Assembly: GCA_965219635.1 (NCBI GenBank)
Contig: OZ244783.1
Location: forward strand, 1,116,001-1,180,000
Direction: 5' to 3'
Origin: JAPOXR01 sp965219635
Lineage (GTDB): Bacteria > Pseudomonadota > Alphaproteobacteria > Rhodobacterales > Rhodobacteraceae
Length of the DNA stretch: 64,000 nt
The stretch's first letter is position 1; the number at the start of each line of letters is the position of its first letter. A program made the translations under genes and the position numbers. A model generated the notes under the pieces. It ran no database searches and was not told where the DNA came from. It worked only from the letters and a program-made list of their open reading frames with translations. Of this stretch, positions 35,016 to 44,177 are shown piece by piece.

Positions 35016-35564
35016 CTACTTCCATTTGATCGAGCAACCCATTGATGAGACCTGGTCCTTTGGTCCCTTTCCGGTTTCCGCAATCGAAAGCATGGCGTTG
35101 CGCAATTCCCGCACTGTGTTGGAATCCGGTGGCTTCGCCCCCGCGCTGTCGAGGCGGCCACGGTATTGCAACTCAAGGTCCTTGTTGAATCCGAAGAAAT
35201 CGGGAGTGCATTCAGCACCATAGGCACGCGCCACCGACTGCGCCTCATCATGAAGATAGGGGAAAGTGAACCCGTGCCGTTCAGCGAATTCGGCCATGTT
35301 TTCGAAGGAGTCATCGGGGTAGTTTTCTGCATCATTTGCGCAAATTGCTGCCACACCAATGCCAGCATCCTGCAGCTCCTTTGCGTCGGAGACTATCCGC
35401 CCGACGGCCGAGGTCACGTACGGGCAGTGATTGCAAATGAACATGACCAGTATTCCATTGGGTCCTCTTGCGGACTCCAGAGAAACCGGATTCCCCCCGG
35501 TCGACGGAAGTTCAAAATCGGCTGCCTTGCGGCCGAAATCACAGACGGGTGGTATGGTTGGCAT
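35016..35564 (-). CDS. Thioredoxin-like (AhpC/TSA-type) redoxin
   Basis: The 182-residue protein has the thioredoxin fold core ILVMFICNHCPYV, with CxxC as CNHC, and AYGAECTPDFFGF, where the cis-Pro loop follows a third cysteine. It has no signal peptide. It resembles the widespread 'thioredoxin family protein' group near AhpC/TSA, whose physiological substrates are not known. The gene is downstream of rpe on the same strand, with a gap of 55 bases. Confidence 0.85.
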   Translation of the reverse strand: MPTIPPVCDFGRKAADFELPSTGGNPVSLESARGPNGILVMFICNHCPYVTSAVGRIVSDAKELQDAGIGVAAICANDAENYPDDSFENMAEFAERHGFTFPYLHDEAQSVARAYGAECTPDFFGFNKDLELQYRGRLDSAGAKPPDSNTVRELRNAMLSIAETGKGPKDQVSSMGCSIKWK

Positions 35565-35619
35565 GCTGATCCCCTGTTTGCTTGATTGGTGTCAATTCAC
35601 TCCGGTTCCAGAACCGTGA

Positions 35620-36312
35620 TCATGAGGTCCCCGCTTCAATGGCTCTGCTGAGGTTGGCCATGTTGCGGCCCAAATCCACTTTGCCGTCGGTTCCCTTAAC
35701 TCCGAAGATTGATGATCCTGCCACAAGGACGTTGGCCCCGGCGCTTGCAGCAAGCGGAGCAGTCTCGACCGTAATGCCTCCATCGACCTGGATATCGATG
35801 GGCCGGTTGCCGATCATTTCGGCGATCTGCCGGATCTTGCCGATTTGCCCACGGATGAACTCCTGGCCGCCAAATCCGGGATTGACTGTCATGACGCAAA
35901 CAACATCGATCAGGTCGAGCAGATGCTCGAGGACACTTGCCGGAGTAGATGGATTGAGCGCAATGCCGGTCTTTGTTCCGGCTGCCCTTATGGCTTGCAA
36001 TGTTCTGTGAGGGTGGGGGCCTGCCTCATGATGGAATGTGATCAGGTCAGCTCCCGCATTGGCGGTCGGTCCGATCAAGGGTTCGACCGGGCTGACGATC
36101 AAATGCACATCCATGACTGTGTTGATGTGCGGCCTCAATGCGGCGCAGACGGGTGGTCCGAATGTAAGGTTTGGTACAAAATGCCCGTCCATCACGTCGA
36201 CATGAATCCATGTTGCCCCGGCCCGCTCCAGAGCTTCGCAGTCTTCTCCAAACCTTGCGAAGTCCGCGCTGAGAATGGATGGCGCAATTGTGTGCTTGCC
36301 ACGTGAAGCCAA
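35620..36312 (-). CDS. rpe: Ribulose-phosphate 3-epimerase
   Basis: Rpe interconverts ribulose-5-phosphate and xylulose-5-phosphate. The TIM-barrel protein shows IAPSILSADFARF, the metal site WIHVDVMDGHFVPN, DVHLIV, TVNPGFGGQEF and QVDGGI with the catalytic aspartate. Start choice: the first possible start (TTG 36360) has no clear ribosome-binding site, but TTG 36312 has GGAAGGG nine bases upstream and gives 230 residues, the normal length. There is no ATG in a suitable place. It lies just beyond the acs gene in the same direction. Confidence 0.93.
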   Translation of the reverse strand: MASRGKHTIAPSILSADFARFGEDCEALERAGATWIHVDVMDGHFVPNLTFGPPVCAALRPHINTVMDVHLIVSPVEPLIGPTANAGADLITFHHEAGPHPHRTLQAIRAAGTKTGIALNPSTPASVLEHLLDLIDVVCVMTVNPGFGGQEFIRGQIGKIRQIAEMIGNRPIDIQVDGGITVETAPLAASAGANVLVAGSSIFGVKGTDGKVDLGRNMANLSRAIEAGTS

Positions 36313-36387
36313 TGTATGTGGCCCTTCCGATTGCCGGCCGGGCAATTGCACAACACGCAACGCCCGGCTGTCCCAATTACCGTTTGT

Positions 36388-38331
36388 TCACGAATTCATT
36401 CGATTATTGATCAGATCCTCCACAACGGCCGGATCTGCCAGCGTCGAAATGTCGCCGAGCGCCCCATAGTCGTTTTCTGCGATCTTCCGGAGAATGCGGC
36501 GCATGATCTTGCCGGACCTTGTCTTCGGCAGGCCGGGCGCCCATTGGATCAGGTCAGGCTTGGCGATCGGGCCAATTTCCCGCCGGACCCAAAGCTCGAG
36601 TTCCTTTCGCAATTCGTCGGACGGATCGTGTCCTCCCATCAGGGTCACATATGCATAGATGCCTTGCCCCTTGATGTCGTGCGGATATCCGACGACTGCG
36701 GCTTCGGCGACCTTTGCATGGGACACAAGCGCACTCTCAATCTCGGCAGTGCCCAGCCTGTGTCCGGAAACATTCAGCACATCGTCCACGCGGCCCGTGA
36801 TCCAATAGTAGCCATCGGCGTCACGCCGGCACCCGTCTCCTGTGAAGTAGTAGCCCTTGTACTGTTCAAAGTAGGTCTGCATGAATCGCTCATGGTCGCC
36901 GTAGACAGTGCGCATCTGGCCAGGCCAGCTGTGTTTGATGCAGAGCACTCCCTCCGCTTCCTCCGACAAGATTTCCTCACCAGTCTGGGGGTCTAGAACC
37001 GCAGGCACAATGCCGACAAACGGCTTGGTCGCCGATCCTGGTTTGGTCGGCACGGCGCCGGGAACGGGTGTGATGAGATGGCCACCGGTTTCGGTCTGCC
37101 ACCACGTATCCACAATCGGGCAATTGCCCTTGCCGACGACCCGGTGGTACCATTTCCATACGTCAGGATTGATGGGCTCGCCTACAGTTCCCAGGAGGCG
37201 TATGGATGACAGATCGCTCCCCTCAACCCATTCATCCCCCATTCCCATCAAGGCCCGAATCGCCGTTGGCGCTGTGTAGAACTGCGTGACGGCGTGTTTC
37301 TCGCAGACCTTCCAGAAACGCGATGCGTCCGGGAATGTCGGAACACCTTCAAACATGAGGGTCGTTGCGCCGTTGGCCAGCGGCCCGTAGACGATATAGC
37401 TGTGGCCGGTTACCCATCCGACATCGGCCGTGCACCAGAAGACATCGCCTTCGTGATAATCGAAGACGATTTCATGAGTCAGCGCTGCATAGACCAGATA
37501 GCCGCCGGAAGTATGGACGACTCCCTTGGGCTTTCCGGTCGACCCCGATGTGTAGAGAATGAACAACGGGTCTTCGGCACTGACCGCTTCGCAAGGGCAA
37601 TCATCCGGCACAGTGGCCGAGAGAGTGCGGTGGCAGAAATCCCGGCCTTCCTTCAGTGGCAACTCAGCACCTGTCCGTCGAACGACGAGGCACTTCACCT
37701 CTTCCGAGCACTGGGCCAGGGCAGTATCGGCATTGGCCTTGAGCGGTGTCTTGCGGCCTCCTCTTGGCGCTTCGTCGGCGGTAATCACGAGCTTGGCTTC
37801 GCAGTCGATTACCCTGCTCGCGAGAGCATCCGGGCTGAAACCCGCAAACACCACTGAATGGACGGCGCCAATCCGCGCACATGCCAGCATTGCATAGGCG
37901 GCTTCGGGGATCATGGGCAGATAGAGGATGACCCTGTCTCCCTTGCCGACACCAAGATGCTTCAGGATGTTTGCCATCCGGCACACCTCGCTGTGCAGCT
38001 GGGCGTAGGTTATGTGTTGAGCTTCATCAGCAGGATCATCCGGCTCCCAGATGATTGCAGTGTGGCCGGCCTTGTCGGCGAGGTGCCTGTCAACGCAGTT
38101 TGCCGCAACATTCAGCAGGCCATCTTCGTACCATTTGATCGACACATCGGGGTGGTGAAGATTGACGTTGCTGACTTTGGAGAATGGTTGGATCCAGTCG
38201 ATCCGGCCTGCCATCCGCGCCCAGAAGGCGTTGGAATCCTGATGGTATTCGTCATTCCATTCGCCGTAAGCCTTCGCGTCCAAATGAGCACGGGCTGCTA
38301 CTTCTTCAGTGGGATGATACAATTCGCTCAT
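36388..38331 (-). CDS. acs: Acetyl-CoA synthetase (AMP-forming)
   Basis: Acs activates acetate to acetyl-CoA via acetyl-AMP. The 647-residue protein has the AMP-binding P-loop YTSGSTGKPKGVVH, the adenylation motif DTWWQTETGG, the hinge region YYFTGDG...GRVDDVLNVSGHR, and the C-terminal PKTRSGKIMRRIL, whose lysine is the one acetylated for control in this family. No pat-type acetyltransferase or actP permease is adjacent. The start is ATG 38331. Confidence 0.97.
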   Translation of the reverse strand: MSELYHPTEEVAARAHLDAKAYGEWNDEYHQDSNAFWARMAGRIDWIQPFSKVSNVNLHHPDVSIKWYEDGLLNVAANCVDRHLADKAGHTAIIWEPDDPADEAQHITYAQLHSEVCRMANILKHLGVGKGDRVILYLPMIPEAAYAMLACARIGAVHSVVFAGFSPDALASRVIDCEAKLVITADEAPRGGRKTPLKANADTALAQCSEEVKCLVVRRTGAELPLKEGRDFCHRTLSATVPDDCPCEAVSAEDPLFILYTSGSTGKPKGVVHTSGGYLVYAALTHEIVFDYHEGDVFWCTADVGWVTGHSYIVYGPLANGATTLMFEGVPTFPDASRFWKVCEKHAVTQFYTAPTAIRALMGMGDEWVEGSDLSSIRLLGTVGEPINPDVWKWYHRVVGKGNCPIVDTWWQTETGGHLITPVPGAVPTKPGSATKPFVGIVPAVLDPQTGEEILSEEAEGVLCIKHSWPGQMRTVYGDHERFMQTYFEQYKGYYFTGDGCRRDADGYYWITGRVDDVLNVSGHRLGTAEIESALVSHAKVAEAAVVGYPHDIKGQGIYAYVTLMGGHDPSDELRKELELWVRREIGPIAKPDLIQWAPGLPKTRSGKIMRRILRKIAENDYGALGDISTLADPAVVEDLINNRMNS

Positions 38332-38509
38332 GGTCTTCCACCCTTCTCAATCCGATAGCTCCAAGCAAGGCGGCAACTCGCCGATCAGCAACCGTGCCGC
38401 AGACTGCGCCTTACTAGACCAATTCCGCCTGTTGAATAAAGTAGAACGGCAAGCTTTGGAGTGATTTCCGTCTCCCACGGAAGCCAATTGCCAGAATGCC
38501 GGAGCGCAG

Positions 38510-39241
38510 ATGAGCAAGAATGAGTTCCCTGTAATCCATCGGGCCGGTGACCGGGCAATCCTGGTTGAATTCGGGAGGAGTTTTTCCCTGGAGACCAGCC
38601 AGGCGGTGTTGGCTTTTGATGCAGCGCTTCGCGATGCTCCGGACGGAGTTGTCGAGACCGTTCCGACAGTACGGTCGGTGCTTGTCGTTTTTGATCCCCT
38701 TCGTTTGAGGCCTGAAGCTCTGCTGGATTGGTGCAGGTCCATTGCCGAGTCTTGCGACTGGCGCCAGATGGAGATGCCGGCCACGAGGCGGCACTGGGTT
38801 CTGCCTGCGGTCTACGGTGGCCAACGGGGTCCGCAACTCGCCGAGGTGGCAGAACTTTCCGGCATTTCACCGGAGCAACTGGTTGAAAGCCATACCTCAC
38901 TGCCGCTGACCGTGCTTTGCCTCGGGTTTTCCCCTGGACTTGCATATCTGGCCGAACTGCCGGAGGAATTTTCGGTTCCGAGGCTGCAGTCCTTCGGCAA
39001 GCCGGTGCCGGCAGGGTCAATTCTGGTGGCAAACCGGCAGACGGTCCTGCCCGGAACGCCTATTCCCACAGGTTGGAGGCGTATTGGCTGGACGCCGTTC
39101 CGCACTTTCGATCCAGATCGGCCCAACCCGTTCCTGTTGGCGCCTGGCGACAGGGTCAGATTTACGGCAATCACCGAGGAGGAGGCGTCAAGGTTCGATC
39201 AAGAGGCCTATGTTGCAGAGCAGGTCAATGGGGACGCTTGA
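38510..39241 (+). CDS. pxpB: 5-Oxoprolinase subunit PxpB (KipI-like)
   Basis: PxpB is the cyclophilin-like subunit of the ATP-dependent 5-oxoprolinase that recycles 5-oxoproline (pyroglutamate) to glutamate. The 243-residue protein has HRAGDRAILVEFG at the start, then LCLGFSPGLAYLAELPEEF and the PGGW-like TPIPTGWRRIGWTP, plus LLAPGDRVRF near the end. It overlaps pxpC by 14 bases. The three genes 38510-40989 form an operon in the order B, C, A. Confidence 0.93.
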   Translation: MSKNEFPVIHRAGDRAILVEFGRSFSLETSQAVLAFDAALRDAPDGVVETVPTVRSVLVVFDPLRLRPEALLDWCRSIAESCDWRQMEMPATRRHWVLPAVYGGQRGPQLAEVAELSGISPEQLVESHTSLPLTVLCLGFSPGLAYLAELPEEFSVPRLQSFGKPVPAGSILVANRQTVLPGTPIPTGWRRIGWTPFRTFDPDRPNPFLLAPGDRVRFTAITEEEASRFDQEAYVAEQVNGDA

Positions 39242-40244
39242 GATTATCGAGATTTCTCCTGGCGCCACCATTCAGGACGGGGGCAGGCCGGGCCTGCGCA
39301 GGTTTGGCGTGACCGGCAGTGGAGCGATGGATGGGTATGCGCTTGCCGAGGGTCAGGCGCTACTCGGCAACCGGCCGGATGCCGCAGCTCTTGAGATGTT
39401 TGCCAATGGCGGTGTGTTCCGGGCTCTGTCACCAATCTGGATTGCTCTTTCAGGAGCCGAAATGGAATGCATGATCGGCTCAAGCCGAGTGCCGTGGCGG
39501 GCGAGTCTTCTGGTTGAGGCGGGTGAGGAACTGCGCATCGGCAGGGCCTTGAAAGGGACATACGGATATCTGCACGTGGCAGGCGGCATAGATGGTCCAG
39601 TGACTCTCGGCTCCCGGTCGACGCATGCCGCATCCGGCATGGGGTGGGTTCCGGAGGCCGGACAGCATCTGATATCAATGGATAAACGGCACCGGTCCGG
39701 TCGCAAGTGCCTGTCTGAACCTGGTTACTTCGACAGACGAACCATTCGGATCATCGATGGCCCGCAATCCGGACTGTTCGGAGCGCGAGACAGGCAAGCA
39801 CTTGTGACCGGGGATTTCACAATTTCAGGCAAGCGGGACCGCATGGGCATCAAACTGGAAGGGCGCAACGCCCGCTTTGACGGCTACTCCGGTCTGACAC
39901 TTGCTTCCGATGCAATTGTCCCCGGAGACATACAGGTTGCCGGTGACGGGGTTGCAACGGTTCTGCTTGCAGACAGCCAGCCTGCAGGAGGTTATCCCAG
40001 AATCGCAAACGTGATCTCTGCCGATCAGCATGTGCTGGCCCAGTTCCCATCCGGCAAAGAGTTCGGGATGGAAAAGATCTCGCCGGACGAAGCAGTTGCA
40101 GCGCTTGCTGAGTTTGCCGAAGAGATCAGGAGTTTGCCCGGAAAGGCCGGGCCTCTGTTGAGAGATCCTGCCACCATTGGGGATCTGTTGGCCTATTCGA
40201 TGATAAGTGGCGTTGTCAAAGGAGATGAGAGCGATGAAAATTGA
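39228..40244 (+). CDS. pxpC: 5-Oxoprolinase subunit PxpC (KipA-like, biotin-dependent carboxyltransferase family)
   Basis: The real start is ATG 39228 (MGTLEIIEISPGATIQDGGR); the frame is open much further upstream but that part only overlaps pxpB. The 338-residue protein has the family opening PGATIQDGGRPGLRRFGV, the MDGYALAEGQALLGN segment and VADGVATVLL-like and QPAGGYPRIANVI blocks. It is the partner of PxpB; together they handle the ATP-activated intermediate. It overlaps the start of pxpA by 11 bases. Confidence 0.93.
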   Translation: MGTLEIIEISPGATIQDGGRPGLRRFGVTGSGAMDGYALAEGQALLGNRPDAAALEMFANGGVFRALSPIWIALSGAEMECMIGSSRVPWRASLLVEAGEELRIGRALKGTYGYLHVAGGIDGPVTLGSRSTHAASGMGWVPEAGQHLISMDKRHRSGRKCLSEPGYFDRRTIRIIDGPQSGLFGARDRQALVTGDFTISGKRDRMGIKLEGRNARFDGYSGLTLASDAIVPGDIQVAGDGVATVLLADSQPAGGYPRIANVISADQHVLAQFPSGKEFGMEKISPDEAVAALAEFAEEIRSLPGKAGPLLRDPATIGDLLAYSMISGVVKGDESDEN

Positions 40245-40989
40245 CCTGAATTCGGACCTGGGCGAGAGCTTTGGCACCTGGCGCAAGGGGCATGATGAAG
40301 AGATCCTCAAGATCGTGACATCTGCAAACATTGCCTGCGGCTTCCATGCGGGCGATCCCCTCGAGATGCGGCGCACTTGCAGAACCTGCCTTGCCAACGA
40401 TGTCGGAATAGGCGCGCATCCCGGTTTCCGGGATCTTGCGGGTTTCGGGCGCTATGAGATTTCCGGCATGGGCGAGGATGAACTCAAGGCGATGGTGATC
40501 TATCAGATCGGGGCCTTACAGGCCGTCGCACGGTCGGAGCGCGGCCATGTCCGGCATGTGAAGATGCACGGGGCACTGGCGAATATGGCAACGCGTGACC
40601 AGCGGCTTGCAGACACACTGGTCGCAGCTGTTCTTGAACTGGACAGGGATCTCACGATCATGACGATTGCTTCCACCTGCCTTCAAAAGGCGGCTGAACA
40701 GCAGCAGGCGAACTATGTGGCAGAGGTATTTGCAGATCGCGCATATGAAGATGATGGCACACTGGTTCGGCGCAGCGATCCGGATGCAATGATCAGCGAT
40801 CCGGCAAAGTGCGCTGATCATGTCCTGCGAATGGTTGAAACAGGCGCAATCACGTCAAGGCACGGGAAGAAGATACCAATCGCTCCCCGAACGGTTTGTG
40901 TTCACGGTGACACTTTGGGGGCAGTGGCGATTGCTGCCGCGGTGCGGGAACGGCTCGATGCCGCAGGAATCTCAGTCGAGAAGTTCTGA
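40234..40989 (+). CDS. pxpA: 5-Oxoprolinase subunit PxpA (LamB/YcsF family)
   Basis: PxpA is the third subunit of the oxoprolinase. The 251-residue protein begins with MKIDLNSDLGESFG, the hallmark of the LamB/YcsF family, followed by SANIACGFHAGDP, GAHPGFRDLAGFGR, VKMHGALAN and VCVHGDT. ATG 40234 has AAGGAGA about seven bases upstream and overlaps the end of pxpC. It ends the operon. Confidence 0.94.
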   Translation: MKIDLNSDLGESFGTWRKGHDEEILKIVTSANIACGFHAGDPLEMRRTCRTCLANDVGIGAHPGFRDLAGFGRYEISGMGEDELKAMVIYQIGALQAVARSERGHVRHVKMHGALANMATRDQRLADTLVAAVLELDRDLTIMTIASTCLQKAAEQQQANYVAEVFADRAYEDDGTLVRRSDPDAMISDPAKCADHVLRMVETGAITSRHGKKIPIAPRTVCVHGDTLGAVAIAAAVRERLDAAGISVEKF

Positions 40990-41060
40990 GTTTTTGCCCC
41001 CTGGGTTCCGCCTGCATGCCCGATAAGGGGACTGCCTGGCTTGCGATTGCAGTGCGGGAG

Positions 41061-41687
41061 TCAGTTCTCTTCTGTTTCTGGTGCGTCTTCTGGTGCGTCT
41101 TCCGGCGTTTCCTCGGTTGACTCCGGCTCGGAAGCTTCCAGCATTTCATCGGCCTCCGGTTCGCCCTCAACCTCCGCATCTTCATCGAACTCGTCGAGTT
41201 CGGAAATGACTGTGCGGCCTTGCGCCTGCAAGACGGCCTCCTGTTCAGAGCGGGCGACATTCACTTTGATCGACACCTCGACCTCAGGATGCAACATCAC
41301 CGACACGTCGTGCATGCCAATGTCCTTGATCGGACGATTGAGCTGGATCTGTTGCCGGCTCAGGCTGACACCGTCATCGGCTGCTGCCTGCCATATGTCT
41401 CGCGCACTCACGGAGCCATAAAGCGAGCCCACGCCCGATGCCGAACGAATCAGAACGAATTCGCGACCGTCAAGATGTTCGGCGACCCCCTCTGCTTCCT
41501 TGCGCAACTCGAGATTACGGGCTTCCAGTTCTTTCCGACGGGCCTCGAACAGCTTCCGGTTTTCGTCAGTTGCCCGCAGCGCTTTGCCGGCGGGAAGCAG
41601 ATAGTTCCGCGCATAGCCGGCCTTGACCCGGACAAGATCGCCCATTTGGCCAAGCTTGGCTATCCGCTCAAGGAGAATGAGTTCCAC
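41061..41687 (-). CDS. rplI: 50S ribosomal protein L9
   Basis: L9 binds 23S rRNA at the base of the L1 stalk. The N-terminal domain is standard: LLERIAKLGQMGDLVRVKAGYARNYLLP, here read as LLERIAKLGQMGD and VKAGYARNYLLP. At 208 residues it is about 60 longer than E. coli L9. The extra C-terminal stretch from about residue 160 is very acidic (ELDEFDEDAEVEGEPEADE and beyond), as in many alphaproteobacterial L9 proteins. The start is GTG 41687 behind AGGAGG. It is last in the rpsF-rpsR-rplI operon. Confidence 0.96.
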   Translation of the reverse strand: MELILLERIAKLGQMGDLVRVKAGYARNYLLPAGKALRATDENRKLFEARRKELEARNLELRKEAEGVAEHLDGREFVLIRSASGVGSLYGSVSARDIWQAAADDGVSLSRQQIQLNRPIKDIGMHDVSVMLHPEVEVSIKVNVARSEQEAVLQAQGRTVISELDEFDEDAEVEGEPEADEMLEASEPESTEETPEDAPEDAPETEEN

Positions 41688-41696
41688 GCGAGCCTC

Positions 41697-41921
41697 CTAC
41701 TTGACAGCATAGGGAAGCAGGGCGAGGAAGCGCGCCCGCTTTATTGCCTGCGCAAGTTCCCGCTGCTTTTTTGCCGAAACCGCTGACATCCGGCTCGGGA
41801 TGATCTTCCCGCGTTCCGAAACGAACTTTTGCAGCAGCTTGACGTCCTTGTAGTCGATATTGGGCGCATTGCTGCCGGAGAATGGGCATACCTTCTTGCG
41901 CCGGAAAAATGTCTTTCTCAT
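41697..41921 (-). CDS. rpsR: 30S ribosomal protein S18
   Basis: The 74-residue basic protein starts MRKTFFRRKKVCPFSG and continues IDYKDVKLLQKFVSERGKI, the standard S18 signature. S18 forms a complex with S6 in the platform of the small subunit. It lies nine bases before rplI and 52 bases after rpsF. Confidence 0.97.
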   Translation of the reverse strand: MRKTFFRRKKVCPFSGSNAPNIDYKDVKLLQKFVSERGKIIPSRMSAVSAKKQRELAQAIKRARFLALLPYAVK

Positions 41922-41973
41922 CGAATTGATTCCAATTTGATCGTTGGGGCTGGTCCGGTTGTTGCCAAACCGG

Positions 41974-42297
41974 TCAATGCCGTTGCGCCATTGGAGACGG
42001 ATCTTCCGAATGCTCGTCTACCTTGATGGTCATGACCCGGAGCACATCCTCGTGGAGGCGCATGAGCCGTTCCATTTCGGCGACTGCTTCTTTGGGCGCG
42101 TCCGACTTGAGCATGATGTAATGGCCCTTTCGGTTGCGGTTTATCTTGTAGGCCATCTTGATCAGGCCCCAGCTTTCGCTGCCGACAATCGTGCCGCCGT
42201 TTTCGGTGAGAATTGAACTGAAGTGTGTCGCCAACTCGTCCGCCTGGGAGTGGGAGAGATCCTGACGACCTATGAACACATGCTCGTAAAGAGGCAT
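41974..42297 (-). CDS. rpsF: 30S ribosomal protein S6
   Basis: S6 binds S18 and 16S rRNA. The 107-residue protein starts MPLYEHVFIGRQDLS and contains WGLIKMAYKINRNRKGHYIM, the normal core. The reading frame is open up to 42369, but ATG 42297 is where conservation starts and it is preceded by an AGGACA element. It heads the rpsF-rpsR-rplI operon and is divergent from fabD. Confidence 0.95.
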   Translation of the reverse strand: MPLYEHVFIGRQDLSHSQADELATHFSSILTENGGTIVGSESWGLIKMAYKINRNRKGHYIMLKSDAPKEAVAEMERLMRLHEDVLRVMTIKVDEHSEDPSPMAQRH

Positions 42298-42325
42298 CCT
42301 GTTGTCCTGTCTTGCCGACTTCATT

Positions 42326-42354
42326 GCGTGGTAATGGTGCATCCGCAGCCACGC
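42326..42354 (-). promoter_or_regulatory. Hairpin in the rpsF leader, candidate S6:S18 regulatory site
   Basis: The stem GCGTGG/CCACGC encloses a 17-base loop in the leader of about 90 bases before rpsF. Leaders of rpsF-rpsR operons in many bacteria bind the S6:S18 complex to repress translation. I cannot confirm the known CCG-bulge consensus here, so this is only a candidate. Confidence 0.3.
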
Positions 42355-42396
42355 GCGATTGGTCCGCAATCTTCTTTCTTACGCGGAAGCCGGAGG

Positions 42397-42424
42397 CTTA
42401 TACTTTGCGTCTGGACAATTGCAA
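42397..42424 (-). promoter_or_regulatory. Candidate sigma-70 promoter for rpsF-rpsR-rplI
   Basis: On the minus strand TTGCAA (42419-42424) is followed after 16 bases by TATAAG (42397-42402). It would give an rpsF leader of about 90 bases. The same DNA holds TATACT on the plus strand (42399-42404), so the fabD promoter may overlap it. Confidence 0.45.
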
Positions 42425-42494
42425 CCCGAATACCCAGTTTCCTTGGTCGTTGTTCTGACCAATAAGACTCCCGGCAATCAGGAGCATGAATCGC

Positions 42495-43436
42495 ATGAAG
42501 GCAATTGTATTCCCGGGACAGGGGTCCCAAGCCGTTGGCATGGGGAAGTCGTTGGCGGATGAATTCCCCGCAGCCAGGCGGGTCTTTGAAGAAGTCGACG
42601 AGGCTCTTGGCGAGAATTTGTCAGCATTGATCTGGGACGGCGACATCGAAACCCTGACGCTGACCAGCAATGCGCAGCCGGCACTCATGGCGACTTCAAT
42701 GGCGGCGATTGCCGCACTGGAGTCTGAAGGAGTGGACATGAGCAGCGCTTCTTTTGTCGCCGGACACAGCCTGGGCGAGTATAGCGCTCTCTGCGCTGCC
42801 GGTGCCTTCTCGCTTGCCGATACCGCGAGGTTGCTGCGTGTAAGGGGAAGGGCAATGCAGGACGCTGTGCCCGCCGGTGAGGGCGCAATGGCGGCAATAG
42901 TCGGCCTGCCAATTGAAACGGTTGTGGCGATCGCAGCGGAGTCATGCACTGTCGGGGTGTGCGAGGTCGCCAATGACAATGATCCAGGCCAGGTGGTCAT
43001 TTCGGGCCACCGCAAAGCCGTTGAGTCCGCTGCTGAATTGGCGGCAGGAAAGGGTGCACGGCGGAGCATCATGCTCCCTGTGTCGGCGCCATTCCATTGC
43101 AGCCTGATGAGTCCGGCCGCCGAACAGATGCGGTTGGCCCTGGAAGACGCAAATATCGGATTGGCGTCAATACCGGTTGTGTGCAACGTTGATGCAGCGC
43201 GAATATCAACACCTGAGGAAATCCGCAGCGCGCTCATTCGGCAGGTTACCGGGACAGTGCGATGGCGGGAGTCTGTCGGCTACCTTTATTCCTGCGGTGT
43301 CACCAGGGCGTGGGAAGTTGGCGCCGGAAATGTCCTCTCCGGGTTGATCCGGCGCAGCGAGCGGCGTCTTGCCTGCTCGCCAGTTGGCAACCCTGACCAG
43401 GTTCGCAAGGCTTCAGAAGACTGGATGGAAGAGTAG
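42495..43436 (+). CDS. fabD: Malonyl-CoA:ACP transacylase
   Basis: FabD loads malonate onto acyl carrier protein. The 313-residue protein has MKAIVFPGQGSQAVGMG, the nucleophile motif VAGHSLGEYSAL, and the catalytic histidine in SAPFHCSLM. ATG 42495 lies ten bases after GGAG; ATG 42486 is only one base from it, so the later start is preferred. It is first in fabD-fabG-acpP and is divergent from rpsF. Confidence 0.95.
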   Translation: MKAIVFPGQGSQAVGMGKSLADEFPAARRVFEEVDEALGENLSALIWDGDIETLTLTSNAQPALMATSMAAIAALESEGVDMSSASFVAGHSLGEYSALCAAGAFSLADTARLLRVRGRAMQDAVPAGEGAMAAIVGLPIETVVAIAAESCTVGVCEVANDNDPGQVVISGHRKAVESAAELAAGKGARRSIMLPVSAPFHCSLMSPAAEQMRLALEDANIGLASIPVVCNVDAARISTPEEIRSALIRQVTGTVRWRESVGYLYSCGVTRAWEVGAGNVLSGLIRRSERRLACSPVGNPDQVRKASEDWMEE

Positions 43437-43439
43437 ATC

Positions 43440-44177
43440 ATGCTTGAATTGAACGGACTTTGCGCGCTCGTCACTGGCGCATCGGGCGGGATTGGCGGGG
43501 CTGTAGCCAAGAGCCTTGCGGCAGCAGGCGCCCGTGTGGCGATCAGCGGCACAAGAGAGGCAGTTCTGAATGAGCTTGCCACGGAACTCGGCAGCGAGGC
43601 CGTACCGCTCGCTTGCGACCTTCAGGACCGGGATGCGGTAGCGGCACTGCCTGGCCGCGCTGCCGAGGCGCTCGGGTCGCTGGATATACTGGTTAGCAAT
43701 GCCGGCATCACTCGGGACAGTCTGCTGCTCAGGCTTACGGATGACGATTGGCAAAAAGTGATCGACGTGAACCTCTCGGCAGCGATGAGCCTCAGCCGCA
43801 GCGCTCTGCGAGGAATGATGAAAGCGAGGTGGGGCCGTATCGTGTATGTGTCCTCTGTGGTCGGCCATACTGGCAACCCGGGCCAGGTCAACTATTCGGC
43901 CGCAAAGGCAGGATTGACAGGTATGGCCAAATCCCTGGCGGCGGAGGTTGCAAACAGAGGCATTACGGTCAATCTCGTCGCGCCGGGTTTCATCGCAACG
44001 GACATGACTGCGAGCCTCAAAGAGGAATACAGGTCTGCGCTTGTTAACAGAATACCTGCGGGCCGCATGGGGTCTCCCGAGGATATCGCAGCAGCCGTGC
44101 ATTTTCTGGTTTCACGGGAGGCTTCCTATATTACCGGCCAGTCGATACATGTGAATGGGGGCATGGCAATGTACTGA
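43440..44177 (+). CDS. fabG: 3-Oxoacyl-ACP reductase
   Basis: FabG reduces 3-oxoacyl-ACP with NADPH in each elongation cycle. The 245-residue short-chain dehydrogenase has the nucleotide loop VTGASGGIGGAVA, NAGITRDSLLLR, the catalytic Ser before VVGHTG, the YSAAKAG catalytic Tyr-Lys pair and the C-terminal ITGQSIHVNGGMAMY. It starts three bases after fabD's stop codon. Confidence 0.97.
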   Translation: MLELNGLCALVTGASGGIGGAVAKSLAAAGARVAISGTREAVLNELATELGSEAVPLACDLQDRDAVAALPGRAAEALGSLDILVSNAGITRDSLLLRLTDDDWQKVIDVNLSAAMSLSRSALRGMMKARWGRIVYVSSVVGHTGNPGQVNYSAAKAGLTGMAKSLAAEVANRGITVNLVAPGFIATDMTASLKEEYRSALVNRIPAGRMGSPEDIAAAVHFLVSREASYITGQSIHVNGGMAMY

